A stretch of 6,340 bases of DNA from Methylococcales bacterium (GTDB taxonomy: Bacteria; Pseudomonadota; Gammaproteobacteria; Methylococcales; Methylomonadaceae), in the NCBI GenBank assembly GCA_023144875.1, contig JAGLEW010000079.1, positions 1 through 6,340 of the forward strand. The letters are read 5' to 3'. Below are positions 5,732 through 6,340 of this stretch, piece by piece. Below the pieces are notes generated by a model that was not told the origin of the DNA, made no database searches, and saw only the letters and a list, made by a program, of their open reading frames with translations. Both the position numbers and the translations under genes were made by a program. Numbering within the stretch: the stretch's first letter is position 1; every line of letters begins with the position of its first letter.

Positions 5732-6109
5732 ATGTCCAGATTGATACTAATTATTTTTCTTTTAATGACGAATCAGGCGCTTGCCGAAAACAAATCAAAA
5801 AGCGGTGTACCTATACCGTTTCAAGGGAGTTGGTCAGCCGACTTAAAACACTGTGACGCAGAAGACGTGATGAATTTAACCATTACCGCAACCCATCATA
5901 ATGCATGGGAAAGTGAGGGGCGGATTGTTTCAATTGTTAAAAATGGAAGCCATGAAATCGCCTTTGTTTCAGCACTTACGGGTGAAGGCGAAACATGGTT
6001 ATCTTTCAATTATTATCGCCTCTCCGCTGATAAACGCCAATTAACCGATATTACCGATCCTCTGACAGAAACTCCCGCTTTCAGATACCGCTGTCCTCAA
6101 AAAAAATAA
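5732..6109 (+). CDS. Small periplasmic protein, uncharacterised (125 aa)
   Basis: A small exported protein without a named family. The signal peptide is clear: MSR, hydrophobic LILIIFLLM, then cleavage expected at ALA-EN (18/19). The mature part of about 107 aa begins with VPIPFQGSWSADLKHC and continues through short beta-like stretches (LTITAT, GRIVSIV, HEIAFVSAL) to GEGETWLSFNYYRLS and a C-terminal YRCP. C41 and C121 are the only cysteines and would tie the two ends together by one disulfide. The pattern (opening FQGxW...C, then a Glu/Trp block, RLSxD, closing C) is one I have seen in hypothetical periplasmic proteins of Proteobacteria and suggests a small lipocalin-like beta-barrel; that is inference. 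It is divergent from the MerA-like operon and may share regulation with it. The ribosome binding site GAGGGG supports the start. Confidence 0.75.
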   Translation: MSRLILIIFLLMTNQALAENKSKSGVPIPFQGSWSADLKHCDAEDVMNLTITATHHNAWESEGRIVSIVKNGSHEIAFVSALTGEGETWLSFNYYRLSADKRQLTDITDPLTETPAFRYRCPQKK

Positions 6110-6178
6110 GGCTTTAACCAAAATAGATGGGGCAACCTATTGATTGGTGGAAGAAAAAATTAATTAACACGGCCCATC

Positions 6179-6239
6179 ATGCCAGCAAATTAATATAGAT
6201 TCGTTAATTGGTATCCCCTCTTTATTCTTGGCATTTTTT
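6179..6239 (+). terminator. Weak terminator-like nested inverted repeat
   Basis: ATGCCA (6179-6184) can pair with TGGCAT (6229-6234), which is followed by further T residues (TTTTT, then G at 6240). A nested AATTAA (6188-6193) / TTAATT (6203-6208) sits inside. The outer loop is long (44 nt), which weakens the case. Its place, 70 nt past the stop at 6109, fits an end for that gene. The rest of 6110-6340 holds no ORF I would defend. Confidence 0.25.
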
Positions 6240-6340
6240 GTATGCTTAAAATAAATGCAATCAAATCAAGCCTTCATTCGTCTTTACTTAACCTAAGTTC
6301 GGGATAAGGAATATATTAAATATCATTGAGTTATCTCATT

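Noticed and set aside
6127..6198. 23-codon ORF on the plus strand starting MGQPIDWWKKK
   Set aside because: Very short, no good ribosome binding site, no recognisable motif; probably random.
6168..6270. Minus-strand open stretch of about 33 codons ending ILICWHDGPC
   Set aside because: No start codon in frame and no family recognised; could be a gene remnant but the evidence is too thin.

Overview
The window is AT-rich chromosomal-type DNA. The protein content is gammaproteobacterial in flavour: an NlpE-like envelope protein, a mercuric-reductase-like flavoprotein, a TVP38/TMEM64 protein, an ArsS-type radical SAM enzyme and several small exported proteins. Sulfur-oxidising Thiotrichales/Beggiatoa-like or methanotrophic lineages would fit, but this lineage call is inference from composition and gene set only. 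I see no rRNA, tRNA, CRISPR array, transposase or phage structural gene.

Layout. 1-664: a small exported protein on the minus strand (98-364), with a perfect 12-bp hairpin downstream of it and a 300-bp AT-rich intergenic stretch upstream. 665-1459 (+): a stand-alone ClpP-fold serine protease with an intact Ser-His-Asp triad, an N-terminal extension and a lysine-rich tail. 1465-1515: a hairpin with a T-tract on the minus strand, which ends the minus-strand block lying between it and a candidate promoter at 5658-5686. In transcription order that block holds a MerA-like pyridine nucleotide-disulfide oxidoreductase, a TVP38/TMEM64 membrane protein, an ArsS-like radical SAM enzyme, an NlpE-N-domain periplasmic protein and an uncharacterised four-cysteine periplasmic protein. 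5732-6109 (+): a divergent small exported protein, followed by about 230 bp with no convincing gene and one weak terminator-like structure.

How the genes work together. The first three minus-strand genes are joined by two 4-nt ATGA stop/start overlaps, so they are almost certainly cotranslated: a cytosolic flavin/thiol redox enzyme, an inner-membrane VTT-domain protein and a radical SAM enzyme. The last two genes are 13 nt apart and encode exported proteins with cysteines. No terminator is visible between the two groups (79-94 bp gap), so all five may share one transcript. Arsenic or metal/thiol chemistry is the obvious reading, but no arsM or arsR lies in the window and the reductase lacks the C-terminal vicinal cysteine pair of true MerA.

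Most notable oddities: the TVP38/TMEM64 protein seems to lack about 34 internal residues, in frame; the ClpP-like protease is an orphan with unusual ends and a two-codon ORF overlapping its start codon; and the NlpE-like protein has no lipobox.
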